Assembly (NCBI GenBank): GCA_900129675.1
Contig: FSRD01000001.1
Span: 7,243,501 to 7,307,500, forward strand
DNA length: 64,000 nucleotides
From: Bradyrhizobium erythrophlei
GTDB taxonomy: Bacteria; Pseudomonadota; Alphaproteobacteria; Rhizobiales; Xanthobacteraceae
Reading direction: 5' to 3'
How positions within the stretch are numbered: the stretch's first letter is position 1; every line of letters starts with the position of its first letter. The notes under the pieces were generated by a model that ran no database searches, had not been told where the DNA came from, and saw only the letters and a list, made by a program, of their open reading frames with translations. Below are positions 27,731 through 36,110 of this stretch, one piece after another. A program made the position numbers and the translations under genes.

Positions 27731-28987
27731 TTACGCCGGCCACTGGACTTTGCAGCCTGTCTCTTCAACCGTAGGAGCGGTCTTGTTGCCCGGCACGATT
27801 TCGTCGACCCGGTAGAGATCTTCCGGATCGTCCTTGCCTTTCGACTGCGCCTCGCCGACGAAGGCGGACGTCATCAGCTGATGGTCGCCCTTGCGGTAAT
27901 AGACCTTGTTCGGCTGCAGCTTGACATCGTCCGGCAGCTCGAAATTCTCCAGCGCCCCCGCCAGCTTGACCGCGTCGAGCGACTTCTCCTTGTTTGCCAC
28001 CAAGGCAAAGGACATCGCCGAGGCATAGCCGAACCAGTGCCGCGCGGTCGGCACGTTGCCCTTGTTGACCTTGCGAATGTCGGCGACGAATTTCTCGACG
28101 CCCGGCACGCCCGGCTGTTTCCAGTACCATTCGAACATCCAGACGCCGATCCGCGCTTCCGGCGGCAGCGCGGCGAGCGATTCCAGCTCCTGCTGCGTTC
28201 CCGCGACGTGGATCTGCTTGTCGAGGCCGAACTGCACCACCTGCTTGAGGCAGTTGATCATGTCCGAGCCCTGCACCAGAAGGATCATGACGTCGGGGTT
28301 CGCCGCCCGCGCCTTGATCAGATAGGCCGAGAAATCGGTGGTGCCGAGCGGCGTCAGCTCATTGCCGGTGACGGTGCCGCCGAGCTTCTTCAGATCGTCG
28401 GTGCAGGCGTCATACAGCGTGTGGCCGAAGGCATAGTCGGGGGTGATGAAGTGCCATTTCTTGCCATACTTGCTGTACAGCACGCTCGACACCGAATTGG
28501 CTTCCATCCGCGTGGTGTTGCAGACGCGGAACACATTCCATTTGCAATCCTTGCCGGTAATCGAGTCGGTGTGGCCGCCGGAGACGATGTGCAGGATCTT
28601 CTTTTCGCTGGTGACCTGGGCGATCGCCGCGGCGATGCCGGAATTGACGTCGCCGATCATGAAATTGACCCCGTCGCGCTCGATCAGCTTGCGCGCCTTC
28701 TGCACGCCGGTGCCGACGTCGTTGGCGGAATCTTCCACCAGCAATTCGACCTGGCGTCCGAGAATGCCGCCTTTGGCGTTCATCTGCTCGATGGCCAGTT
28801 TGGCGCCCATCACCTCGTTGCCGGCGGGAGCGGCATAAACGCCGGTGAGGGGATCGACCATGCCGATCCGGACCGCGGTCTCGCCGCGGGCCTGGATGAT
28901 GAAGGGGGAAGCCAACTGAAATGCGCCGAGCGCGGCGGCGCCCTTGAGGAGCGTGCGGCGTTCGATTCTGGGGGGGAAGGATGTCAT
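27731..28987 (-). CDS. ABC importer substrate-binding protein (Peripla_BP_6), Tat-type signal
   Basis: A 418-residue periplasmic binding protein. The N-terminus has a twin-arginine motif (IERRTLLKGAAALGAFQ) followed by a hydrophobic run and QARGE. The mature part is of the amino-acid/amide-binding type (VRIGMVDPLTGVYAAPAG, GGILGRQVELLVEDSANDV, YFITPDYAFGHT-like). It lies 54 bp before livH and is the immediate binding protein of this importer. A paralogue lies just upstream. Tat export suggests a protein folded, or loaded with ligand, before export. Confidence 0.9.
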   Translation of the reverse strand: MTSFPPRIERRTLLKGAAALGAFQLASPFIIQARGETAVRIGMVDPLTGVYAAPAGNEVMGAKLAIEQMNAKGGILGRQVELLVEDSANDVGTGVQKARKLIERDGVNFMIGDVNSGIAAAIAQVTSEKKILHIVSGGHTDSITGKDCKWNVFRVCNTTRMEANSVSSVLYSKYGKKWHFITPDYAFGHTLYDACTDDLKKLGGTVTGNELTPLGTTDFSAYLIKARAANPDVMILLVQGSDMINCLKQVVQFGLDKQIHVAGTQQELESLAALPPEARIGVWMFEWYWKQPGVPGVEKFVADIRKVNKGNVPTARHWFGYASAMSFALVANKEKSLDAVKLAGALENFELPDDVKLQPNKVYYRKGDHQLMTSAFVGEAQSKGKDDPEDLYRVDEIVPGNKTAPTVEETGCKVQWPA

Positions 28988-29075
28988 GGGCTTGTCCTCG
29001 TTGGGAGGTTCAGTTTCTTGTTGCAGAAGCGATTTCGCCTGGTGCGGTCAGGCACCAGGCGTCATCCGTTTCGGT

Positions 29076-30329
29076 TCAGGCCGGCCACTGAATCTTGCAG
29101 CCGGTGTTTTCGACCGGTCCGGCGGCCTTTTCGCCGGACACGGGGGTGCGTATCGTAAACATATTGTCCGGGTCGCCCTTCGGCGGGTGCGCCTCGCCGA
29201 CAAACACCGTGCTCATCAATTCATGGTCGCCGGCGCGATACTCCGGCGCTCCCGGTTGCAGGGCGACTTCCGGCGGCAGCTTGAATCCGGCAAGCGCATG
29301 CGCCAGCTTGGGTGCGTCGAGCGTTTTCTCCTGGTTCGCGATCAGCGCCAGCGTCTGGACCGACGCATAGCCGAACCAGTTGCGGGCGGTGGCAGAGGCG
29401 CCCGTAATCTTCTTGATCGCGGTATTGAATTCCGCGACATGCGGCACGCCCGGCTGGTCCCACCACCATTCCATCGTCCACCATCCGACGCGCGCGCCAT
29501 CGGGCACGGCGCGGATGCTCTCAAGCTCGAACAAGGCGCCCCCGACGGCCATCTGCTTGTCGAGGCCGAACTGGACGAACTGCTTGAGGCTCGAGACCTG
29601 GTCGCCGCCGCCCATGACGTTGATCAGCACCTGCGGACCGTACGACTTGGCCTGAATCAGGTAGGCGGAGTAATCCGCGGTGCCAAGCGGGACGAGGGAG
29701 CCGGCGGAGGTGCCACCCGCGGCTTTCAGGACTTTTTCGAATCCGGCCTGCACCGAATGACCGTACGCATAATCCGGCGTCAGGAAGTACCACTTCTTGC
29801 CGAACTTCTCGATCAGCGTGGTGGCGATCGCGTTGGCATCCATGGTCGTGGAGTTGCAGACCCTGAACACGTTCCAGGAGCAATTTGCGCCGGTGACGGG
29901 ATCGGTATGGCCGCCCGAGACGATATGGAGCACTTTCTTTTCGCTGGTGACCTGCGCCATCGCGATCGCGATACCGGAGTTCACGTCGCCGATGATGAAG
30001 CTCACCTGATCGCGCTCGATCAGCTTGCGGGTTTTCTGCACGCCGGTGCCGACGTCATTGGCGGAGTCCTCGATCAGCAGCTCGACCGGCCGGCCCAGGA
30101 TGCCGCCCTTCTTGTTGATCTCTTCGGCCGCGAATTTCGCCCCGACCACTTCGTTCTGCGCGATTGCGGCATAGACGCCGGTGAGCGGATCGACCATGCC
30201 GATCCGCACCGGCGTTTCGCCGCGGGCCTGGATGATGAAGGGGGAAGTAACCTGCACCGCAGCAATAGCGGCGCTTGTCTTGAGAATAGTCCTGCGATCG
30301 ACCGACCAGGGCCGTTGCGGCTTACCCAT
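29076..30329 (-). CDS. Second ABC importer substrate-binding protein, paralogue
   Basis: A 417-residue binding protein closely related to the downstream one: both carry SPFIIQARGE, VRIGMVDPLTGVYAA, KKGGILGR/AKGGILGR and an ending CKxQWPA. Tat-type signal around VDRRTILKTSAAIAAVQVT. ATG 30329 is preferred over the ORF edge because GGGAGGACAAGC stands before it. The pair probably arose by tandem duplication and now widens or tunes the ligand range of one importer. First gene of the presumed operon SBP-SBP-livHMGF. Confidence 0.9.
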   Translation of the reverse strand: MGKPQRPWSVDRRTILKTSAAIAAVQVTSPFIIQARGETPVRIGMVDPLTGVYAAIAQNEVVGAKFAAEEINKKGGILGRPVELLIEDSANDVGTGVQKTRKLIERDQVSFIIGDVNSGIAIAMAQVTSEKKVLHIVSGGHTDPVTGANCSWNVFRVCNSTTMDANAIATTLIEKFGKKWYFLTPDYAYGHSVQAGFEKVLKAAGGTSAGSLVPLGTADYSAYLIQAKSYGPQVLINVMGGGDQVSSLKQFVQFGLDKQMAVGGALFELESIRAVPDGARVGWWTMEWWWDQPGVPHVAEFNTAIKKITGASATARNWFGYASVQTLALIANQEKTLDAPKLAHALAGFKLPPEVALQPGAPEYRAGDHELMSTVFVGEAHPPKGDPDNMFTIRTPVSGEKAAGPVENTGCKIQWPA

Positions 30330-30431
30330 GCTTGTCCTCCCAGACAATATGAACCAGACAGTATGAACATGTCCCGATAGCCGGCATTCTCGCGATGCCT
30401 TCGGCTATTGTGCTAAGCGTAGCCCTTCCGA

Positions 30432-30446
30432 ATTGGTTTTGCCAAT
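30432..30446. promoter_or_regulatory. Possible palindromic operator upstream of the importer operon
   Basis: ATTGG-TTTTG-CCAAT is a perfect 5-bp-arm palindrome about 103 bp upstream of the first binding-protein gene and 90 bp before the divergent dehydrogenase gene. It resembles GntR-type half-site spacing, but no regulator gene is near. Treated only as a candidate. Confidence 0.25.
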
Positions 30447-30535
30447 GATAACCCGGAGCGGCCGTTGCGACCTTCGGCCTAGCCGGCAGCCAGGCCCGGT
30501 CTCGCGGCAGTGGCGGCAACGACAGGGCGAACACC

Positions 30536-31423
30536 ATGCGCATCTTCCTCACCGGCGCGAACGGATTTATCGGCGGCGCGGTCGCTTCCGCCCTGATCGC
30601 GGATGGTCATAGGGTTCGCGGGCTGGTTCGCGACCGGGCCAAGGCCAACGCAGTCGCAGCACACGGCATCGACGCGGTGATCGGCTCGCTCGACGATACA
30701 GCGTTGCTGCAAGCCGAGGCCCGCGCCTCCGATGGCGTCGTCAACGCGGCGAGCAGCGGCCACCGTGGCGCGATTGACGCCTTGATCGCCGGGCTTGCGG
30801 GCTCGGGCAAGCCTTTGATCCATACCAGCGGCAGCAGCAACGTGGCGGATAGAGCCATGGGCGAGCCCTCGGACCGGATATTTTCGGAGGAGACGCCGAT
30901 CGAGCCCGAACCCGAAAGGGTAGCGCGGGTCGCGATCGACCGGCTCGTCGTCGGTACATCAGGCATCCGTTCGGTCGTGCTCTGCAACAGCATGATCTAT
31001 GGCAACGCGCTGGGCGTACCCGCGCAAAGCGTGCAGGTTCCCGTGCTGGCTCAACAGGCCAGGGAAAGCGGCGTCGCGCGTTACATCGGCCGCGGCCTGA
31101 ACCGCTGGTCGAATGTGCATATCGCCGACGTTGCGGCGCTTTATGCGCTCGCCATCGCCAAGGCGCCTGCTGGAAGTTTCATGTATGTCGAAAGCGGCGA
31201 GGAAGCCCTGGGCGAGGTGGCGCAGGCGATTGCGAAGCGGCTCGGCATCGGCGCGGCGCAATCCTGGCCGGCCGAGCAGGCAATCGCGGCGTGGGGCAGG
31301 GAGAAGGCGACCTTCTCGCTCGGCTCCAACAGCCGTGTGCGCGGCAAACGCGCCAGAGAATTGCTGGGTTGGCGACCGCAGCATCGTTCGATCACGGAAT
31401 GGATAGCAAGAGAGTTGGTGTAG
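30536..31423 (+). CDS. NAD(P)-dependent epimerase/dehydratase family protein (extended SDR-like)
   Basis: A 295-residue Rossmann-fold protein. Nucleotide-binding MRIFLTGANGFIGGAVASAL (G-x-x-G-F-I-G), then AVIGSLDDTALL, LIHTSGSSNVAD and later NVHIADVAALYALAI. The active-site Tyr-x3-Lys is not obvious: the expected position reads RVAIDRLV, so the protein may belong to the atypical NmrA-like/SDR group that binds NAD(P) without standard catalysis. It is divergent from the importer operon. Confidence 0.82.
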   Translation: MRIFLTGANGFIGGAVASALIADGHRVRGLVRDRAKANAVAAHGIDAVIGSLDDTALLQAEARASDGVVNAASSGHRGAIDALIAGLAGSGKPLIHTSGSSNVADRAMGEPSDRIFSEETPIEPEPERVARVAIDRLVVGTSGIRSVVLCNSMIYGNALGVPAQSVQVPVLAQQARESGVARYIGRGLNRWSNVHIADVAALYALAIAKAPAGSFMYVESGEEALGEVAQAIAKRLGIGAAQSWPAEQAIAAWGREKATFSLGSNSRVRGKRARELLGWRPQHRSITEWIARELV

Positions 31424-31715
31424 CGGCTTGTTGCGGAGTTGGTGAACTTATCGCGTGAAGCCACAAAAATCGTGACGATAATTCGGCGTCAGGCGGATGA
31501 TAGCACTGGATACATCGGCGTTGGAGCCTTGGGCGGCGGATTGTGCGTTCCGCCTTCGCTCATAGAGCTATGAGGGACGGGGTCGGCTAACTAGCCAAGG
31601 GCTCCGCCCTTGATATCCCTTGCGTCTGAGCCTGACGAGGGGGCCATGGACGATCGCGCAAAATCAAGGGGGAACTATGGTTGAGGGGCAGAGATAACCG
31701 CTACGATCCCGTTGC
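31424..31715. other. Leader region of the 547-aa gene
   Basis: About 290 bp without a clear gene. It includes a hairpin (AAGGGC-TCC-GCCCTT near 31600), and a strong ribosome site AAGGGGG at 31667-31673 before ATG 31677. That ATG reads MVEGQR and then TAA (31695-31697), in the same frame as the large ORF that follows. Confidence 0.5.
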
Positions 31716-33359
31716 TTGCACTGCAACTGGGAGGCGGCCTTGAACTCCTTCTACGAGCACCACGAGGACAGCATCCATTGGCATTATCGTTGTTTCGACC
31801 GCATTCTGCTGAATGGGCTGATTCAACCGTTCCAGCAGCCCGAGCGGGTGGTCGGCTTTTTCAACACCTATCGCCAGCTATACCCAGTGACGCGGTACAC
31901 CCTGCGCGACATCGCCGACCAATTTCAGCGCTGGGTGACGGAGCGAGCCGAAAAGCGCAGCATCCCAATTGTCGAAGCACCGAAGGGCCGTCGTGACGAA
32001 TTCGTCGACCCGTATTTCGAACGGGCCAAGCCCGACGCAATCGCGGTCATCCTCAAAGCGCGAGAACCGGCGCGCATCATGACTGCCATCGGCGACAAGG
32101 TCGCTAACCGATGGCACCTCCAGTTCGCGCAACGCTGGGTCATTCAATACAATTTTTATATCAATGACCGGAACTGGGGACGAATGTTCGTGCGCGTCTG
32201 CCCGTACCTGCCATTCTCCGCCCGTCTCTGCCTCAATCAGCACCATTGGCTGGCCAACCGCATGCGCGAGCAAGGCATCGGATTCAAGCAAACCGCCAAT
32301 GCCTTCCTGAAATGCGTAGCTCCCGATCGCTTGCAAGAGCTCGCCAACTCGCTCACCCCTCGGGATCTGGTGAGCTGCGGCCAAAAGTGGCTGGCGCACC
32401 TCACGCCGTTCTTCACCGCAAGAGAGCGAGAGCATGCGGGTTGCCAGCACCGGCTATTCTTCTCGCAAGTCGAGTACTGCGACAACCTCATCTTCCGTCG
32501 TCGTGCGGCACTGGATAATCTCGGCCAACGCCTGCTCGATGCCAATCGAACAATCGGGCAGCCGAACAAGATCACCGTGATCTTCGGGCGCAAGGTCAGC
32601 AAGCAATATCGGGGCAAGCTGCAAACCGAGATCGAGGACATGAACCTGCCAAACCCGGTGATTCGCAGCCACTATGGCAACGGCTTCATCAAGCAGTACG
32701 TTCGCGACCACCTCATCCTGCGGACGGAGGCCGCGAGCAACAACGTCAACGATTACGGCGTCAAGAAAGCCGTCGAAAATCTACTCGTCCTCCAAAAATC
32801 GCTATCGGCGATCAACGATAATTACCTCAATGTCCAGCAGGACATCCTGGAGACCTTTGTCGATCGCGGCCAGTTGCGAAAGCTCGCGGAACCGACCATC
32901 ACATCGACAGGAAAGCGCATTCCTGGCCTCAAGCTCGATCATCCTCGGCAACTGGCACTGATGCATGCGCTCGTACGCTTCGCGCACGTCGCAGCCGGCA
33001 ATACCTTCACCACCGCTGAAATCCATCCCGCCGTCATCGCAGCGCTCGGCTGCGCCCCCGAAAGCTACACGCTCGCCTCGCTTCGCTATGATCTATCGAA
33101 ACTCCGCGCCAAAGGCCTCGTCGCCAAGCTCCCGAATTCGCGACGCTATCAACTCCTCTCGCAGGGGTACTCGATCTGCCTCGTCTTCCTGAAGCTCTTT
33201 GAACGCGTCTATGCCCCACTCACGGCAGGTCTTCTCAGCCCTATCAAAGCAGATACCCGGCTCGAATCCCAAAGGCGATCTCAACTCGATCGCCTATACC
33301 AGCGTGTCATCGACGATCTCGAGACCCTCCTCCGAGCGGTCGGCCTAAAAGCGGCGTGA
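31716..33359 (+). CDS. Large conserved protein of unknown function, 547 aa
   Basis: I recognise the sequence as a family found scattered in proteobacteria (opening WEAALNSFYEHHEDSIHW..., with RCFDRILLNGLIQPFQQPER, WVIQYNFYINDRNWGRMFVR, FRRRAALDNLGQRLLDANRT and RIPGLKLDHPRQLALMHALV), annotated only as hypothetical in my memory. The C-terminal quarter (FTTAEIHPAVIAALG, SYTLASLRYDLSKLRAKGLV) looks like a winged helix. No DDE, reverse transcriptase or nuclease motif is evident. No ATG is available in frame after the TAA at 31695; TTG 31716 is the first possible start, which casts doubt on the reading of the N-terminus. Confidence 0.65.
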   Translation: MHCNWEAALNSFYEHHEDSIHWHYRCFDRILLNGLIQPFQQPERVVGFFNTYRQLYPVTRYTLRDIADQFQRWVTERAEKRSIPIVEAPKGRRDEFVDPYFERAKPDAIAVILKAREPARIMTAIGDKVANRWHLQFAQRWVIQYNFYINDRNWGRMFVRVCPYLPFSARLCLNQHHWLANRMREQGIGFKQTANAFLKCVAPDRLQELANSLTPRDLVSCGQKWLAHLTPFFTAREREHAGCQHRLFFSQVEYCDNLIFRRRAALDNLGQRLLDANRTIGQPNKITVIFGRKVSKQYRGKLQTEIEDMNLPNPVIRSHYGNGFIKQYVRDHLILRTEAASNNVNDYGVKKAVENLLVLQKSLSAINDNYLNVQQDILETFVDRGQLRKLAEPTITSTGKRIPGLKLDHPRQLALMHALVRFAHVAAGNTFTTAEIHPAVIAALGCAPESYTLASLRYDLSKLRAKGLVAKLPNSRRYQLLSQGYSICLVFLKLFERVYAPLTAGLLSPIKADTRLESQRRSQLDRLYQRVIDDLETLLRAVGLKAA

Positions 33360-33427
33360 CTCCAACCCCAAACGCGACCAAAATCCACGCTGCAGGCACG
33401 ATAACGGTCTAATCCACCGCACGGGCT

Positions 33428-33724
33428 TCAGACAGCGTCTTTAGCAACCTTCAGCGGTGACGCCTTGACCGACTTGCTGGCCGGCTTGGCCGCGAACTCC
33501 ATAGGCTCTTTCGTGAACGGATTTATCCCGCTGCGGGCCTCGGTAGCCGGCTTGTTCACAACGGACATTTTGACGAAGCCGGGAATGACGAACTCGCCGG
33601 ATTCGTTGAGCTCCTTATAGCCTACGGTCGCCATCTGCTCGATGACGGCCTTTACATCTCCCTTGGAAACCTGGGTTCCCTCTGCAATTGCATCAATCAA
33701 CTGATTCTTGGTCATCTTGGTCAT
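33428..33724 (-). CDS. HU/IHF-family DNA-binding protein
   Basis: A 98-residue HU-like protein. N-terminal KNQLIDAIAEGTQVSKGDV, dimer helices VIEQMATVGYKELNESGEF and the arm region MSVVNKPATEARSGINPFTKEP. It has a Lys/Ala/Ser-rich tail instead of ending after the fold. HU proteins bend and compact DNA. The residue pattern FVKMSVVNKPATEARSG departs from the standard GFGxFxxxxRxxRxGxNPxTG, so this is a divergent accessory HU. ATG 33724 or the internal ATG 33715 can start it. Confidence 0.82.
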   Translation of the reverse strand: MTKMTKNQLIDAIAEGTQVSKGDVKAVIEQMATVGYKELNESGEFVIPGFVKMSVVNKPATEARSGINPFTKEPMEFAAKPASKSVKASPLKVAKDAV

Positions 33725-33903
33725 GATGGGTTCCTTTGTGGAGGCTCAGAACGATTTAGAGCGCCTGAGATACGCTGGGTACGTCACTCGGTCCAAAACG
33801 CGGCAAAGCCACGCAGCTCGCTTCTCGTTCATACCTATGGTCATGAAGTCTGCGGGCTTAAAACCTATCGAGGCCCAAAACGCAAGGAGCTCCGCGAAGG
33901 CAG

Positions 33904-34044
33904 ATGGCTGTTCAACGTGGATTTGCTGTGTGGAGGGTTGATGCTCTCCTCAAGTATGGAGTTAAGTCGAAGGAAATCCGATATGATAGTGGAACCGACA
34001 CTGTTGCTGTGGGGCCGGCTGTTGCGCCGATTGAGTTGCCTTGA
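33904..34044 (+). CDS. Possible small protein, 46 aa
   Basis: ATG 33904 (GAAGG just upstream) opens MAVQRGFAVWRVDALLKYG, followed by VKSKEIRYDSGTDTVAVG and ends PIELP. The frame has sensible composition and codon use and looks like part of a short conserved protein. An overlapping frame from ATG 33941 (GGAGGG upstream, 67 aa, Arg-rich) is a less convincing alternative. A stem-loop (AGGCCGTC / GGCGGCCT) follows the stop. Confidence 0.4.
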   Translation: MAVQRGFAVWRVDALLKYGVKSKEIRYDSGTDTVAVGPAVAPIELP

Positions 34045-34325
34045 AAGAGGCCGTCAACTGAGGCGGCCTGGTGCAAGGCGTGTGCTGGCAAGGGAAGAAT
34101 TACGGACGCCGCCAACTGAGATGCCTGTCACCGCTCCGCTCTGATGACGTTGCATCAGTAACAACGACGAGGTGCAGCGCCCTCAAGGCGTGCGTAGCTG
34201 CCGCCTGGACAAGCCGATGGCCCGCCGGTTCATGCCGGCGGCCTTTCGTCAAATCTTAACCGTCGACAGTTATGTATCAGCCAATCGCGATCCCAGAGCG
34301 TCGCGAGAGTATTGCGTAACGAAAG

Positions 34326-34352
34326 CCCGCCGCCTCAACCCGGCGGGTTTTT
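34326..34352 (+). terminator. Rho-independent terminator in a gene-poor stretch
   Basis: CCCGCCG (34326-34332) and CGGCGGG (34341-34347) pair around an 8-nt loop and are followed by TTTTT (34348-34352). It ends 26 bp before the start of the next small gene. The transcript it ends is not known; it may be the 33904 gene or an RNA gene in 34045-34325. Confidence 0.65.
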
Positions 34353-34378
34353 CGTGGGATTTCTCGGGAAAGTTTACG

Positions 34379-34534
34379 ATGTCACTGTCGTCTGCAAAGA
34401 ACTATGCACTTCGAGCCGAGCGATCGCAGGACGCCAAGGACGCTGCCGACCTTCTGGCGAAAGCGATATTGGAATTGGCCGCGGCGATCGAGGCAACCGA
34501 CGCAAAAGTTAAGAAGATGAACAAGTCCGGCTAG
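34379..34534 (+). CDS. Small helical protein, 51 aa
   Basis: ATG 34379 follows CGGGAAAG. The protein MSLSSAKNYALRAERSQ... is a single run of Ala/Lys/Glu-rich amphipathic helix (DAADLLAKAILELAAAIEA) ending KKMNKSG. Probably helical or coiled coil. Its TAG stop overlaps the TA target of the IS630-family element, whose first base supplies the G. Function unknown. Confidence 0.55.
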   Translation: MSLSSAKNYALRAERSQDAKDAADLLAKAILELAAAIEATDAKVKKMNKSG

Positions 34535-35775
34535 TCGCCCGATTCATTCAGATTGCAGGGTAGAGGTGCTTGAGTTTGATACGGGCATTGGGGGTTGAGA
34601 ATTGCCAATTGGCCTTGGTGTGGTTGGCATTGCGGTCGCGCTCCCATGCGGCGATTTCCTCGACGAGGGTCTGTTTATCGGCAATCCGACGGTCGAGGCA
34701 CTGGGACGTGAGGACGCCGAGTTCGGACTCTGCCAGATCAAGCCAACTACCGTGCTTTGGAGTGTAATGCCACTCGAAGCGCTCGACCAGTCGCCTGGCC
34801 TCGGCGGCTGGAAACGCTTCGTAGAGTGACCCCTTGCCGTGGATGTTGAGATTGTCCTGGACCAGTACGACGGTCTTGGCGTTGGCGAAGTAGCGATCGG
34901 CCAATTCTTTCAAGACGTGAGCGTAGTCCACGGCGGTATGGCGATCGGTGACCTTGACGTGGCGCCAGCCTTCGAGCGGTGCAAACATCATGAAGATGTT
35001 GGCGGTGCCGTTGCGCTCGTACTCGTAATCGCAGCGGGCCGGGCGTCCCCGCTTCATCGGGATCGGCAGGCGCGTCTCGGCAAGGAACTGCTTGGAGGTC
35101 TCGTCCAGGCACACCAGCGGGTAATCGGGATCGCGTGGCCGCGTGTAGACCGCCAGCACATCTTCCATGGCGGCTACGAACGCGCCATTGGCCTTCGGCG
35201 GGATGACCCAGCACTGCTGGCGATGGGGCTGGAGAATGTTTTTTTAGTGCCCGCCCAATCGTCGAGTCGCTGGCGCGATCGACAATTTGCAGTTCCACGA
35301 CCTTTTTCTCCAACAGCCGCAAGGTCCAGCGCGCGCGTCCCTTGGGAGGTTTGGAACAAGCCAGTGCAATCAATTTGGCTTCTTTCTCGCCGTCAAAAAT
35401 CCGTGCAACCGCCGGTGTCGCCCGTTGCTTGCGGCTCAACACAGCCTCGAAGCCTTCTTCCACCAGTTGCTTCCGGACCCGGTAAACCATCGAGGCGCTG
35501 GTCTCCAGCGCCTTGATAATCCGGTTGTCACTCCAGCCTTCACCCGCTTCCGACACATCGGCCTTCAACAATATCCGCGCCTTCAGCAGCCGCTGCGCCG
35601 CGCTCTTGCCTTTGCGTATCAGCGCTTCGAGTTGCTCACGTTCCTCACCGCTCAGCCGCACAACATACTTCTTTACCGAAATGTCCTTCGCAGCCATGAT
35701 TGCCTCCGCCGCATCCGATGCGACCAAAGCGAATCACAAAATTCATGTCCTTGCAAATTGATTGAAGCGGGCGAC
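34534..35775 (-). mobile_element. IS630-family insertion sequence, 1242 bp
   Basis: Terminal inverted repeats of 24 bp (34534-34557 and 35752-35775) match at 20 of 24 positions; both start GTCGCCCG and end TTGCA. A TA dinucleotide flanks each end (34532-34533 and 35776-35777), the target duplication used by IS630/Tc1 elements. The transposase fills the element in two frames. Confidence 0.9.
34548..35697 (-). CDS. IS630-family transposase, in two overlapping frames
   Basis: Frame A starts at ATG 35697 (GGAGGC upstream) with the helix-turn-helix domain (MAAKDISVKKYVVRLSGEE, then SMVYRVRKQLVEEGFEAVL) and would run out of frame after TIGRALKK. Frame B carries the DDE domain: LVCLDETSKQ, TVVLVQDNLNIHG and TPKHGSWLDLAESELG. 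The switch falls at a run of seven A residues (minus strand; 35239-35245). Frame B is +1 relative to A. It is either a frameshifting or transcript-slippage site making one protein, or a single-base indel. Both domains are otherwise intact. Confidence 0.82.
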
Positions 35776-35793
35776 TAGCCTTCGTTGTGCGGC

Positions 35794-36110
35794 TCAGCAC
35801 GCGCTTGACAACGCGGGGCGTCGTTCGATCACCTTGTCGGCACGCGCGAGCCGCGCGAGCAGCGCGGGCGGCACGGTGAGGCCGAGCGCCCTGGCGGTTT
35901 TGAGGTTGATGACCAGTTCGAACTTGGTCGGTTGCAGGACGGGTAGATCGGCGGGCTTCGAGGATCAGGCCGACATGGACGCCCGTCTGGCGAGCGGATT
36001 CTGTGAAGCTTGTTCCGCAGCTCATCAAGCCTCCATCCACGACAAATTGACGCCAGGCGTAAATGGCGGGAATGCGATGGCGCGCTGCCAGCGCGACGAG
36101 ACCGTTGCGG
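35794..36110 (-). pseudogene. 3' remnant of an ABC_sub_bind-family substrate-binding protein
   Basis: Minus-strand translation gives NGLVALAARHRIPAIYAWRQ, then GGLMSCGTSFTESARQTGVHVGLIL, then after a frameshift near 35960 SKPADLPVLQPTKFELVINL, continuing KTARALGLTVPPALLARLAR to a TGA at 35794. This is the standard C-terminal third of the ABC_sub_bind (PF04392) family. The 5' part is gone and the fragment abuts the stop of the histidine kinase gene. Confidence 0.75.

Noticed and set aside
31424..33427. 547-aa gene as a complete IS element
   Set aside because: No convincing inverted repeat or target duplication was found in the flanks; only weak similarity between CGATAATTCGG upstream and CGATAACGG downstream.
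33941..34144. 67-codon Arg-rich frame with GGAGGG before its ATG
   Set aside because: It overlaps the more natural 46-codon frame, and its Arg/Leu-rich composition is typical of a shifted frame in high-GC DNA. The ribosome-like site may be chance.
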